This document shows, in pieces, positions 16,403 through 24,005 of a DNA stretch of 41,773 nucleotides; position 1 is the stretch's first letter, and every line of letters starts with the position of its first letter. A program made the position numbers and the translations under genes. The notes beneath the pieces are model-generated. The model was not told where the DNA came from. It was given only the letters and a program-made list of their open reading frames with translations, and made no database searches. Origin of the DNA: Candidatus Bathyarchaeota archaeon (GTDB lineage: Archaea; Thermoproteota; Bathyarchaeia; 40CM-2-53-6; JALHTG01); assembly GCA_022865705.1 (NCBI GenBank), contig JALHTG010000078.1, forward strand, positions 1-41,773, given 5' to 3'.

Positions 16403-16818
16403 CCTCTCGCCCCACCCAAACCGAGGGCCTCGAGAATACGCGTGCATTTCACCAGGCCGAGGCGGGCCAGGTTCTCCTCTGTCACTGAAGAGTCGGCACG
16501 ACCCCAAGTTAGCAGCAAGGTCTTTACTGCCAACTTGAAGGGGTCCTTCTCCTCAGCCAAGGCGGGATAGTCGCCGAACTTCAATTCGTGGAACTTGATC
16601 TTGCAGTTCAATGCAGGCACGTATGCCTCTTTGGGTCCGGTGTCGTCGCTCAGGATTTCAGATAGTGTTTTGAACTTCGCTTTGTCGGCTTCCTCGAGAG
16701 AGCGTATCTCCTGCTCCACTTCTTCCTCTATCTGCTTCATGCCCTCGCTTTTCTTTTCACTCAACTTTTCTTTCCCCCTTACTAGTTCGGAGTCGCCTCT
16801 AACCTTGAGATGACTCAA
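16375..16818 (-). CDS. Tail assembly chaperone, short form (gpG-like)
   Basis: A 147-residue acidic helical protein (EEEVEQEIRSLEEADKAKF) ending in KPTQT. The core, VPALNCKIKFHELKFGDYPAL, is followed by a helical part. It sits between the tail tube and tape measure genes and overlaps a second frame in the -1 phase with a slippery heptamer near its 3' end, which identifies it functionally despite little family-level similarity. Start is TTG at 16818; a TTG at 16764 behind an AGGGGG ribosome-binding site is a serious alternative. Confidence 0.75.
   Translation of the reverse strand: MSHLKVRGDSELVRGKEKLSEKKSEGMKQIEEEVEQEIRSLEEADKAKFKTLSEILSDDTGPKEAYVPALNCKIKFHELKFGDYPALAEEKDPFKLAVKTLLLTWGRADSSVTEENLARLGLVKCTRILEALGLGGARGPLSKPTQT
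16396..16402 (-). promoter_or_regulatory. Programmed -1 ribosomal frameshift site CCCTTTA
   Basis: On the - strand C-CCT-TTA is read in the upstream chaperone frame and becomes CCC-TTT after a -1 slip, exactly the XXXYYYZ pattern. It lies 7 codons before the stop of the short form and inside the open -1 frame. I saw no strong downstream pseudoknot by eye, though GGCCAAGCCGTCCTGGC-type pairing about 45 nt downstream is possible. Confidence 0.75.
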
Positions 16819-16850
16819 AACTCTAGGAACGGGTTCGTAGGCGAGCTGGT

Positions 16851-17249
16851 CTACGACGCCGTTCCACTTAGAATGTCGTCGCCGATGAAGCTAACGTCCT
16901 CAGCCATGACCGCGTTCTGCGTTCCTTTCCAGTCGTGCGAGTTCAGGATTGCGTTCTTCACTGTGATCGTGGACTTGCCGGCGACTTTGCCTTCAGGGTA
17001 GATGACCACGTCGACTGGCGTTCCAGCTTTGACAAGGTCGAAGTAGGTCTTGTCAATCCAGCACTTTGTGAGCTTGCCGGATTGATGCTTGTTGCCTTTG
17101 ACAAGTTTCGGCTTTCCTGCGTCACCGAAGCCGTAGTGCTCATCCACATCCAGTTTGTATGAGGTGCTGGCAGCAGTTGTCATTCCTTCACCGATCTCAG
17201 TGGTGCCCATCACGATGACTGCCAGTAGTGGTTTGATTGGAGTAGACAT
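16851..17249 (-). CDS. Major tail tube protein
   Basis: A 132-residue beta-rich protein before the tail chaperones. Segments DVDEHYGFGDAGKPKLVKG, VDVVIYPEGKVAGKSTITVK and AEDVSFIGDD follow the pattern of small tail-tube proteins with a long hairpin and a C-terminal strand that includes a conserved SFIGDD-like end. A canonical AGGAGGAAG ribosome-binding site stands 8 nt before the ATG, as expected for a protein needed in many copies. The assignment rests on position and pattern. Confidence 0.75.
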   Translation of the reverse strand: MSTPIKPLLAVIVMGTTEIGEGMTTAASTSYKLDVDEHYGFGDAGKPKLVKGNKHQSGKLTKCWIDKTYFDLVKAGTPVDVVIYPEGKVAGKSTITVKNAILNSHDWKGTQNAVMAEDVSFIGDDILSGTAS

Positions 17250-17263
17250 GTTCTATCTTCCTC

Positions 17264-17527
17264 CTAAGTCTCGTAAGCTGAGCCCACCACTGGTTCATCC
17301 GTCAGGGTTGCTTGTGTCACGGTGATGATGTTCGTGGCAACGGTGCAGGTGACAACGGTATTATCGCTCTTGTTCCTGAGCATGGCCCCTGCGATTGCGG
17401 TGTATTCGCTGATCGGAATCGTGTCGTTCGTCGACACGATCGACTCGAAGTCCACGACTCCCTTTTGCACTTGCGCGGTCCTGGTGTACTTGACTCGGCT
17501 GAGTGGTGTATATCCTCTTACAGTCAT
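17264..17527 (-). CDS. Small beta-rich virion-type protein
   Basis: An 87-residue protein of unknown family. It is rich in Thr and Val (NTVVTCTVATNIITVTQATL), alternating as in beta strands, and has a good GGAGGA ribosome-binding site. It sits between the tail-terminator-like gene and the tail tube gene. A minor tail or decoration protein is plausible; no more can be said. Confidence 0.65.
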   Translation of the reverse strand: MTVRGYTPLSRVKYTRTAQVQKGVVDFESIVSTNDTIPISEYTAIAGAMLRNKSDNTVVTCTVATNIITVTQATLTDEPVVGSAYET

Positions 17528-17590
17528 TTTTCATATATTCCTCCTTCAAGAGTTAGGTCCCGTCTCGTGGGCCAAACGGTCAACGAATGA

Positions 17591-17971
17591 CTAGGATTTC
17601 TTCACAGTTGTCTCGATCTGGTAGTACAAGTAGCGGCGCCAGATCTTCTCTTCAGGTACGTCCTTTCCGCCCTTCAGAACGATGTCGATGAAACCCATCG
17701 CAGCCCGGTCCTCGAAAAGCTTCATAATGACCTTGTCTGCAAACTGGCGCATCTCGCTCTCGGTGCGAGTCCACACATCGACGTACAGGTTGACAGTTAG
17801 TTGCTGCATCGAGACGGGAAAGCCGCCATCCATGCCAGTATGCACCAGGGTAAATGTGACGCAAGGCAGCGGGAGAGCTCCGGGTGGCCTAACCGGGTAG
17901 ACCTTCAACCCTTCGATCTCTCGAAGCTTCTCTGCGACAGTGTTCTCAACTGTCTGAATCGGCGTCGACAC
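17591..17971 (-). CDS. Tail terminator / head-tail joining protein
   Basis: A 126-residue protein with the layout of tail-completion proteins (DUF3168/gpU-like): an N-terminal helix (VENTVAEKLREIEGL), the strand-loop PVRPPGALPLPCVTF, and a strand-helix VNLYVDVWTRTESEMRQFADKV, ending in YYQIETTV. It sits just before the tail genes. The family is inferred from pattern and position, not from a named motif. Confidence 0.7.
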   Translation of the reverse strand: MSTPIQTVENTVAEKLREIEGLKVYPVRPPGALPLPCVTFTLVHTGMDGGFPVSMQQLTVNLYVDVWTRTESEMRQFADKVIMKLFEDRAAMGFIDIVLKGGKDVPEEKIWRRYLYYQIETTVKKS

Positions 17972-17977
17972 GAAATC

Positions 17978-18241
17978 CTACCTTTCCTGCACCTGGATGA
18001 TGATTGAGCGTTCATCTTCCCGGCCGGCGGCGGTCTTGATGTGATTAGTCACAGTGTACTCCTGCCCCACCGTTCCTCCGCTCAACCAAACAGTCGCGAT
18101 CTTCATCGTCTTGGAATCCGAAACCATCGTCAATCCCGTTGGAACGGTCCAGCTGCTGGTTGCGATCGTGTCGGAGCCAAGCCAACTCGTCCAGTCGACA
18201 CTGTAATCTAGGTTCGCCTGCGGATCCTTCAGAAAGTTCAT
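17978..18241 (-). CDS. Fibre-tail adaptor protein
   Basis: An 87-residue beta-sandwich protein. KDPQANLDYSVDW, the WTVPTGLT strand, WLSGGTVGQEYTVTNHI and TAAGREDERSIIIQV are the landmarks of the small phage proteins that follow fibre genes and are annotated as fibre-tail adaptors. Its ATG overlaps the fibre stop codon by 4 nt (ATGA), so the two are translated together. It would mount the long repeat fibre on the tail. Confidence 0.8.
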   Translation of the reverse strand: MNFLKDPQANLDYSVDWTSWLGSDTIATSSWTVPTGLTMVSDSKTMKIATVWLSGGTVGQEYTVTNHIKTAAGREDERSIIIQVQER

Positions 18242-20283
18242 GCTTTCACTACTCTATTCTCTTGAGGTATTCCGAGAATTCTCTTCTCTTCAGGTACTGT
18301 GAGAAGTCTGCTTTCCGAGGGTACGCGGTAGATTCGGAGTGGAGATATTCCCCACCATTTAGCCAGAAGCGTTAAGATCCCGGTCGCCTTGACGGACAGC
18401 ACTTTGAGAAACTTCTTCGCCTTAGTGATAGATGCGGTGGAGCCTGCGAGCGCCGAGAGAATCTTCACGATGATCTTTGATGTCGTCAAAGAGGCAATCG
18501 AACCCGCGGTGGCCGCAAACGTCACGAAACGGCTGGCGATCTTGCTTAGGCTAGTTGTCGAAACTTCCGTAATCGCCAGCGACCGGAAGAACCCTTTGAA
18601 TAGCGATACCACACTTGTCTCGATAGCAGCCAATGTTCTGCTGAACGTGGTGACTCTTGACATAGTGAGAGAAACTGTTTCCGTCACAGCAAGCGAGACT
18701 ATGCGCGTGATGCTTTTCTGTAATTCTACAACGGCCGTTGAAACAGCGGATAGTGCCCGTGTGAAAACCTTTGCGATGCTGAGAGTTGCCGCAGATATTG
18801 CTGTCACCGATAGCGATTGAAACATTTTTTTCGCTAAAATGGCTACGCTGGACTCTGCGACGCTTAGAGTCTTTAGGAATGTCGAGACGCGAAACAAGTT
18901 GCTAATGGCGGTCATGGCGAGGGAGAGATTCCTCACGTAGGTCGCTAGCTTGCTCAGAGCTGCGATTGAGGTTTCAACCGCGGGTAGTGACTTGAAGAAC
19001 GTGGCGATTTTCGAAAGGGAAGGTGCGCTTACCTCAGTAGTGCTCAGGTTCCTGTAGAATGTTGCGAGTTTGGATAGCATAGTCGCGCTGATGGCTGTTG
19101 CGGCAAGAGACATGAGATGAGTAAGAGATTTCCCAAGATTGGCGACCGAAACCTCCACGGCTGTCAAGGTTTTCGAGACGGTTTTGATAAAGGTTGCAAT
19201 ACTCAGTTCGGTGACTGAAAGAAGTTTTGCGAATGTGGCAACTCTCGCGAGTGAGGAGACAGCTGTCTCTGTTGCTATGAGCGATTTGAATCGGGATGCA
19301 ACCCTAGCCAGTGTTGCCACAGAGATTTCCGTTGGGCTTAATGTTTTCCCTATTTTGCGAACGTAGATGGCGACGGAGACTTCGGTTGCGGGAAGCGACT
19401 TGTAATATGTCTGCGCGAGGTTGATGTAGATGCTCCACATGTTAGCCGATGTGCCTGACTCGACTGTACCTAATCCAGTTAGATCTGCAGGGAAAGCTCC
19501 ATAGTCTAGTCCGTAGTAGAAACTGTAATTGCCTGCCACTCCCGTTGCTCTGTGAGGTAGTGCTGCTAAATTGTCGAACTGGAATAGTGGCCAGTACCAT
19601 GTACCGCCTACGATTCCCGTGCTGGGGATCGTGATCTCGTTCCATGCTCCAGCCACAATCGCCTGAGATGCGGACTCACTGATCTTTGTGGTCGGATGAT
19701 TACCCGCGTCTGCGTGAACTGCTACTCTGAAATTGCCAGATGAGCCAACGTCAAAATAGACGTACGCCTTGATCGGGTTGCCTGAGGCAGGAGCTTGAAA
19801 TCTTGTGCCCAGCACAAAACCTTTGCCTCGATAACAAACGGCTTGAACCCCCAGTCTTTCTCCTGAATCACCGAAGCCGCCAGTTGTCCAAGCATTCGCG
19901 TAAGGAAATATTTTGTACTTCAGACCGAATGCTCCGCCGGTATATCGAAGTGCGCCTGATCCTTCTCCGTTTCCCATGATATAGAAATTGGCATTCGCGT
20001 AATACCGTGTTGCGAGAGTTCGATAATTCCATTGACTGGCTACTGTTGCGATTTCCGCTTCAGTGATGACGATTTGGCTCAAATCGCTGTTATAGAGACC
20101 TAGCTTCGCATGTGAGTTTCCTGATGAGTAGCATCCAAGTTTCTTGATTGTCATTCTGGTGAAAGCATACGTGTTTCCCATGAGAGTGCCGCCTACGTCG
20201 GCAGTTGTCTCAGTATTGGTGGACCCCACAGTTACTTCTGGGTAGCTCGTGTCGCCTGTTGTGTCTTTTCCAAGAACCGCCAA
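18238..20283 (-). CDS. Long tail fibre with tandem 20-residue repeats
   Basis: A 681-residue protein in three parts. Residues 1-296 form a beta-rich head with Gly, Tyr and Trp (NTYAFTRMTIKKLGCYSSGN, GTWYWPLFQFDNL). Residues 297-628 are 17 tandem copies of an 18- or 20-residue unit, roughly LSxTExSVAxLxKxATFxKS. Residues 629-681 end with a repeated pattern PSESRLLTVPEEKRILGIPQ, known from phage genes that precede fibre-tail adaptors. The gene indeed overlaps an adaptor gene. A receptor-binding fibre is the best reading; the head domain could be the attachment or the binding part. It is unusual for such a fibre gene to lie between connector and tail-terminator genes. Confidence 0.8.
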   Translation of the reverse strand: MAVLGKDTTGDTSYPEVTVGSTNTETTADVGGTLMGNTYAFTRMTIKKLGCYSSGNSHAKLGLYNSDLSQIVITEAEIATVASQWNYRTLATRYYANANFYIMGNGEGSGALRYTGGAFGLKYKIFPYANAWTTGGFGDSGERLGVQAVCYRGKGFVLGTRFQAPASGNPIKAYVYFDVGSSGNFRVAVHADAGNHPTTKISESASQAIVAGAWNEITIPSTGIVGGTWYWPLFQFDNLAALPHRATGVAGNYSFYYGLDYGAFPADLTGLGTVESGTSANMWSIYINLAQTYYKSLPATEVSVAIYVRKIGKTLSPTEISVATLARVASRFKSLIATETAVSSLARVATFAKLLSVTELSIATFIKTVSKTLTAVEVSVANLGKSLTHLMSLAATAISATMLSKLATFYRNLSTTEVSAPSLSKIATFFKSLPAVETSIAALSKLATYVRNLSLAMTAISNLFRVSTFLKTLSVAESSVAILAKKMFQSLSVTAISAATLSIAKVFTRALSAVSTAVVELQKSITRIVSLAVTETVSLTMSRVTTFSRTLAAIETSVVSLFKGFFRSLAITEVSTTSLSKIASRFVTFAATAGSIASLTTSKIIVKILSALAGSTASITKAKKFLKVLSVKATGILTLLAKWWGISPLRIYRVPSESRLLTVPEEKRILGIPQENRVVKA
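18400..19395 (-). repeat. 17 tandem diverged 54/60-bp coding repeats in the fibre gene
   Basis: Counted on the protein, unit lengths run 18,20,20,18,20,20,20,20,20,18,20,20,20,18,20,20,20, with the consensus L-S-x-T-E-x-S-V-A-x-L. DNA copies are well diverged, so the array is old rather than freshly amplified. Only even lengths occur, which preserves the alternating pattern expected for beta strands. Confidence 0.85.
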
Positions 20284-20284
20284 T

Positions 20285-20644
20285 CTACGTTATCTCCAGA
20301 TCGATGGTGAGCTCAATCTTGTCGCCTAGAGCGAGGACTACTCCTGTGAAATCTCCGTGCACGATCAAAACGCCTGCTGCAGACAGAGTGAAGTTGCCAG
20401 CGTTCGTTATCGTCTTCCCGGCATCTGCTGTGAGTGTTGCGACCCATCGGATCTTGTCTGCGGCTGGCTGCGTGCGTGTTGCTGAAACTCTCGCTTCAGA
20501 TGCCTCAGTGAAAAGGGTCGTATCAGCTTTCGCCGCGGTTCCGGCTCCGGTTCCCCAACCTACGTAGTCGCCAGTTGTCTGCACTGTCTCATCGAGCTTG
20601 TCCACTATCCATTCTTCGCCGACTTGAGTCAATATTGTAGCCAT
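20285..20644 (-). CDS. Tail-fibre-associated virion protein
   Basis: A 119-residue protein with YVGWGTGAGTAAKADTTLF and SEARVSATRTQPAADKIRWV, followed by VLIVHGDFTGVVLALGDKIE. I recognise this as a small protein family found next to fibre genes in many tailed phages. A strong GGAGGTGA ribosome-binding site precedes it and its stop is directly followed by the fibre ATG. It is probably part of the fibre or of its base. Confidence 0.75.
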   Translation of the reverse strand: MATILTQVGEEWIVDKLDETVQTTGDYVGWGTGAGTAAKADTTLFTEASEARVSATRTQPAADKIRWVATLTADAGKTITNAGNFTLSAAGVLIVHGDFTGVVLALGDKIELTIDLEIT

Positions 20645-20651
20645 TCTGTTT

Positions 20652-20804
20652 TCACCTCCGCAGAAGTTTTTTAATTCTCTCGAGCAGATCCGGGTGGCTT
20701 CTCGATATGACGCCTAGATCCTCCCATTGGCCTGTCGATGCGCGATAGACCCGGGCTCGAATCGTTGCTTTCCGCGTCTTCGCCTTGGCTTCTACTTTCG
20801 CCAT
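20652..20804 (-). CDS. Small basic protein between connector and fibre genes
   Basis: A 50-residue protein, basic, beginning MAKVEAKAKTRKATIRARVY and ending in a helical LLERIKKLLRR. I choose ATG 20804 because GGTGA lies 6 nt upstream; the frame is open to 20840, inside the upstream gene. The function is unknown. Similar short basic proteins accompany the fibre-base protein in other phages. Confidence 0.6.
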   Translation of the reverse strand: MAKVEAKAKTRKATIRARVYRASTGQWEDLGVISRSHPDLLERIKKLLRR

Positions 20805-20809
20805 CTTCT

Positions 20810-21343
20810 TCACCGTGTAGTCATGAAGCTGTGGCCGCAAAACGCAGCGAGAATCGCCAGGCCTCGAACCCTGAACTCTTTCTCCTTGTCCTCGCTTTTG
20901 CTGAGGCGGTGAAAACAGTTCGCAGCAGACAGGAACGTGGATGCTTCCGCGATCGACTTCAAGCTGTAGCGATATGTCATCTCGATCTCAGCGCCGATCG
21001 AAGGCGCTGTTGTGAAGATTATCTTGCCTTCGGAGCCTCTGAGCTCGAACTTGTCTGAGGCCTGCGCTACCGTATCTACGTAGATTGTGACTTTGGATTC
21101 GTCGTCGGTTGTCTCGCCTTTGTCGTCGACAATGGGTTTGTAGAGGGTTCGAAAGGTCTTATTTGTCGAGGATTTCTGGATGCCTAGACGTTCTTTGATC
21201 TGTTGTCCAGTCCAAACCTTGTCGGTGATTGACTCGATTTCTCGATCTGCCCAGTCGATCATACTGGTTACTACTGCGTCACTGATCTCTGTCTCCGTCA
21301 GACTAGAGATGCTTCTGACTGCTTCAACGGTTGTGTATGGCAT
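20810..21343 (-). CDS. Head-tail connector/adaptor (gp6-like)
   Basis: A 177-residue protein. It opens with MPYTTVEAVRSISSLTETEI, then ISDAVVTSMIDWADREIESI, the typical helical start of portal-adaptor proteins, and later has a strand-rich middle and a helical end (FLSAANCFHRLSKSEDKEK). AAGGTGA lies 8 nt before the ATG at 21343, which decides this start over 21364. It should form a ring under the portal. Confidence 0.75.
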   Translation of the reverse strand: MPYTTVEAVRSISSLTETEISDAVVTSMIDWADREIESITDKVWTGQQIKERLGIQKSSTNKTFRTLYKPIVDDKGETTDDESKVTIYVDTVAQASDKFELRGSEGKIIFTTAPSIGAEIEMTYRYSLKSIAEASTFLSAANCFHRLSKSEDKEKEFRVRGLAILAAFCGHSFMTTR

Positions 21344-21350
21344 GGCGATT

Positions 21351-21806
21351 TCACCTTCTACCAAAATACTCGCAGAGTGACATGAGTCGCTTCAACACGT
21401 GTCGCCGCCAGGTCCACTTCGCAGTTCTTCTAATCAGCATCAGATGAGGCTCGACAGGAATCAGCAGCTCACGCTTGCCAGTTCTCAGCATCTCTCTGAG
21501 AGGGCACTGACTAAGGCAGAAAAGGTGGATCCTTCTGAGTCTCTGTCTGCAGATCTTCTGGCAGACTAGATGTGTTGAGAAGAATCCTAGTCTAGTCGGC
21601 TGGATCGACAAGTCATCAGCTATCTTGACGTGCAGGTATGTTCTGTTGTCCAGGTCGGCGACGAGGCGTTCTCGAAACGTGGTGCCTCCGCGATCCATGA
21701 TCACGAGATGTTTTTTCCCAGCTACCTCTATGAACGGGAAAGGTTCGTCAGGTTTAAGAATCAAAAAGCCGACAGGGAGATCGGCGCCGTGCCTCTTGCT
21801 GGGCAT
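21351..21806 (-). CDS. Unknown protein with two CxxxC pairs in the connector region
   Basis: A 151-residue basic protein. The N-terminal half (PVGFLILKPDEPFPFIEVA, HLVIMDRGGTTF) is strand-like. The C-terminal half has CQKIC and CLSQC separated by a basic helix, a likely zinc site, followed by a positively charged end. I start it at ATG 21806, 8 nt after the previous stop; 21833 is open but overlaps. It occupies the place of a head-tail connector or minor head protein. No family recognised. Confidence 0.6.
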   Translation of the reverse strand: MPSKRHGADLPVGFLILKPDEPFPFIEVAGKKHLVIMDRGGTTFRERLVADLDNRTYLHVKIADDLSIQPTRLGFFSTHLVCQKICRQRLRRIHLFCLSQCPLREMLRTGKRELLIPVEPHLMLIRRTAKWTWRRHVLKRLMSLCEYFGRR

Positions 21807-21813
21807 CGGTGGT

Positions 21814-22209
21814 CTAGCTCTTGGCGACCACATTCAGGCTGAATGTGAATGTTGGCGTGTCAGATCCACCGATCGTACAGACAGCGCGAACATGCTTGCC
21901 GAAGTTCGCGGCGAGCTTCTTCAGGTAGGTGCCTTCGGTCGTTATCTGTGTGAAAGCGTCGCCAAGATCCGCGAAGTTGGTTCCGTCATGGCTACCTTGG
22001 AACTTGATGTCCAGTGTGGGGCTGGTCCCTACCTTGGCAGTTACTTTCGCGAACCCCATGGCTTCTGCGTATGTGCCGAGATCCTTGGAGGCGCTGTTCG
22101 TGGCGCCGCTGCCTCGGGTTGCTGATGCTAAGAACTCTATGACGCTGCTTCCTCGAAGCCTATCATAGATTGCCTTCATGGCCTCAGCGCTATTGTGCCA
22201 ATTCACCAT
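21814..22209 (-). CDS. Capsid-associated (decoration-like) protein
   Basis: A 131-residue protein directly behind the major capsid gene. The sequence is beta-rich with DIKFQGSHDGTNFADLG and TFTFSLNVVAKS, and its helical N-terminus (AEAMKAIYDRLRGSS) precedes. The GAGGTGAT ribosome-binding site, fully matching the 16S tail, predicts strong expression. A head decoration or other abundant virion protein is the best guess; the pattern SHDGTNF is also seen in other phage structural proteins. Confidence 0.65.
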   Translation of the reverse strand: MVNWHNSAEAMKAIYDRLRGSSVIEFLASATRGSGATNSASKDLGTYAEAMGFAKVTAKVGTSPTLDIKFQGSHDGTNFADLGDAFTQITTEGTYLKKLAANFGKHVRAVCTIGGSDTPTFTFSLNVVAKS

Positions 22210-22323
22210 CTTGCATTATCACCTCTAGTTTTTTGTTTCGTTTCGACTCGGAAACGGACGTGTGTCCTCAAAAATGGGGGCTTTACAAAACAGGAATCTT
22301 ATGGAAAAAGGGATGTGGGGAGC
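22210..22323 (-). other. Gap between capsid and decoration genes with a small hairpin
   Basis: This 114-bp gap is among the longest within the viral block. It contains CGTTTC and GAAACG arms (22239-22244 and 22251-22256) around a 6-nt loop, and on the - strand a T-rich run near 22275-22281. It could reduce read-through after the capsid gene or hold a promoter for the decoration gene. Confidence 0.35.
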
Positions 22324-23712
22324 TTAGGCGGTGATGATCTTCACGATGCCTTTCGCGTTCAAGACGCCGAGGCCGTACTCCATGGTGCCGTACATGTAGG
22401 TCTTACGTTCGCCTGCCTCGTACTTCGATTCCACGTCAGGATCCCGTTTGACTTCCTCGACCCACGCTCTCTCACCAAGTAGGAAAGCGTGGTAGGTTGT
22501 GATTCCTCCTGCACCTGTGCCGGTTGGAACCTGCGTGGTCTTCAGCACCTTGATTCCTAGGTATGTGCCGATCTCACCGTTCATTATCACTTCGCGGCCA
22601 CCGTACTGGGCAGCGTTGACGAACCTGTCGCTCTTCAGCAATGCGTTTTCCTGGCCCGGGTGAATTACCAAGAATCGCGCATCGCGATTGTTGTTCCGCA
22701 CCGCTGTTATGGCGTCAGCCAAGATGTCCGTGTCAAACACGTCGCCTGCTGCAACTTCGTTCTCGGCGGCTTTTCCACCACCGTAGACGGTTCCTGCGAT
22801 TCCAGACGCAGCATTGAGTGCTGCGAGTATGTCCTTGTCTTCCTTGTTCGCCACTGCCTGAGACAGAAGATCGGTCAATACATCGATGACGTTGAATGTG
22901 ACTTGTTCGATCACCTGTCGAGTCACCGAGAGGGGTGCGATGATCTCCTTGACTGTTATTTCGAGACGGTCCACAGTGACGGCGAGATCGTCTGGTTTCG
23001 TCGCTTCAGTTGCATCTATCGCCTCAAGGATCGTTGGGACCTTGGGGAAATAGAACTTGTTTCCTGGAGATCCGCGCAGAGTGGTGTCAACGATACCGAG
23101 CGTTCTCATGACTCGCTTGGGCTGAGCTCCAAGCTCAACCTGTGGACCCCAGATGATCGGTATGGCTTTCGCTGCGTCCGTTGTCGTCAAAGCTTCTTTG
23201 AGTTTGTTGGCGACCTGCGCCTGCCAGGGAGATATCGCTTCCTGGAGCGAGGCTCCTGCTACGATCCCTTTTCCTGCTTCTTCCTTCGACAATTCTTCCT
23301 TAACCTCCTTCTTCTTTTCCTCAACTGCCTCGTGAAACTCCGGCGGCTCCATCTGCAGATCCTTGTAGTGGCTGGCGAGATGATTGTAGACTGCTCTGCG
23401 ATCACTCTGAGGAATGTCGGTTCCTCCACGTGCGCCGAGAAGTGCTCCCATAGCTTTGGTCAGATGGACTCGATCCACATTTCCGTCCCTGTCATGATGT
23501 GGTAGCTTTCTCAGACGTTTGTTGTCGCTTGTTTTGCCATAGGCCGGGTCAATCCATGCAAATGCAGAGTCGGGTAGCGACGCTTTGTACTCATCACTCC
23601 ACTCTGCTTCCTCCAGTTCCTCTTTGAGTTTAAGAAGATCTGGAGTAGGGATCTGCTCTAAGCCAGTTGGAGTCTCGTTTGGTATAGTTGAGGAAGGAGT
23701 CTGTTCACTCAA
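22324..23712 (-). CDS. HK97-fold major capsid protein with an extra N-terminal domain
   Basis: A 462-residue protein. Residues about 175-462 carry the HK97 capsid pattern: NKFYFPKVPTILEAIDATEA, a long spine-helix region (VTRQVIEQVTFNVIDVLTD), NNNRDARFLVIHPGQENAL and ERAWVEEVKRDPDVESKYEA. Residues 45-125 form a separate domain (DSAFAWIDPAYGKTSDN, HHDRDGNVDRVHLTKAMGAL, RRAVYNHLASHYKDL), then a Lys/Glu-rich helix (125-150) that looks like the scaffold (delta) segment removed by the protease. The start is TTG at 23712 with AAAGGAGTTGAT upstream. It assembles the procapsid with the portal and protease encoded upstream. Confidence 0.88.
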   Translation of the reverse strand: MSEQTPSSTIPNETPTGLEQIPTPDLLKLKEELEEAEWSDEYKASLPDSAFAWIDPAYGKTSDNKRLRKLPHHDRDGNVDRVHLTKAMGALLGARGGTDIPQSDRRAVYNHLASHYKDLQMEPPEFHEAVEEKKKEVKEELSKEEAGKGIVAGASLQEAISPWQAQVANKLKEALTTTDAAKAIPIIWGPQVELGAQPKRVMRTLGIVDTTLRGSPGNKFYFPKVPTILEAIDATEATKPDDLAVTVDRLEITVKEIIAPLSVTRQVIEQVTFNVIDVLTDLLSQAVANKEDKDILAALNAASGIAGTVYGGGKAAENEVAAGDVFDTDILADAITAVRNNNRDARFLVIHPGQENALLKSDRFVNAAQYGGREVIMNGEIGTYLGIKVLKTTQVPTGTGAGGITTYHAFLLGERAWVEEVKRDPDVESKYEAGERKTYMYGTMEYGLGVLNAKGIVKIITA

Positions 23713-23744
23713 ATTGAATCAACTCCTTTTTTCGAGAATTTTCT

Positions 23745-23779
23745 GTTACTCATCGATCCCCTTGCGGGGTCTCAGTAAC
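23745..23779 (-). promoter_or_regulatory. Structured leader of the capsid gene
   Basis: On the - strand GTTACT (23779-23774) pairs with AGTAAC (23750-23745), and inside it CCCC-GCAA-GGGG (23769-23758) forms a stem with a GNRA-type tetraloop. The hairpin ends about 32 nt before the TTG start. A TATA-like TTAGTATATC lies just upstream, so the capsid gene may have its own promoter and a stabilising 5' structure. Confidence 0.45.
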
Positions 23780-23825
23780 TATGATGATATACTAACGGTA
23801 TGATACCAATGATCCGTACTGATGA

Positions 23826-24005
23826 TCAGAGCAATCTTCCAAGGAAGCGCCTGATCTTCTTGAGAATTCCCACTTTCTCAGATTTGACTGCAGGTCGCGC
23901 TATTGGTCTTGTACCGTGAAGTATTCCAGGACTCGGTCGAATGAGCCCTTCTTGAGCGCGGCGAGTATAGATTCTCTCAGCTTTCTTTCTACTGCGTCGA
24001 GTCAT
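23826..24005 (-). CDS. 59-residue basic microprotein coupled to the protease gene
   Basis: ATG at 24005 overlaps the protease stop as ATGA, and 59 codons follow to TGA at 23826. The product is very basic: MTRRSRKKAERIYTRRAQEG at the start and ILKKIRRFLGRLL at the end. The overlap and the filling of an otherwise empty gap support a real gene. It lies between the protease and capsid genes, where scaffold or minor head proteins occur. The family is unknown; binding to nucleic acid or acidic scaffold is a guess from charge. Confidence 0.6.
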   Translation of the reverse strand: MTRRSRKKAERIYTRRAQEGLIRPSPGILHGTRPIARPAVKSEKVGILKKIRRFLGRLL

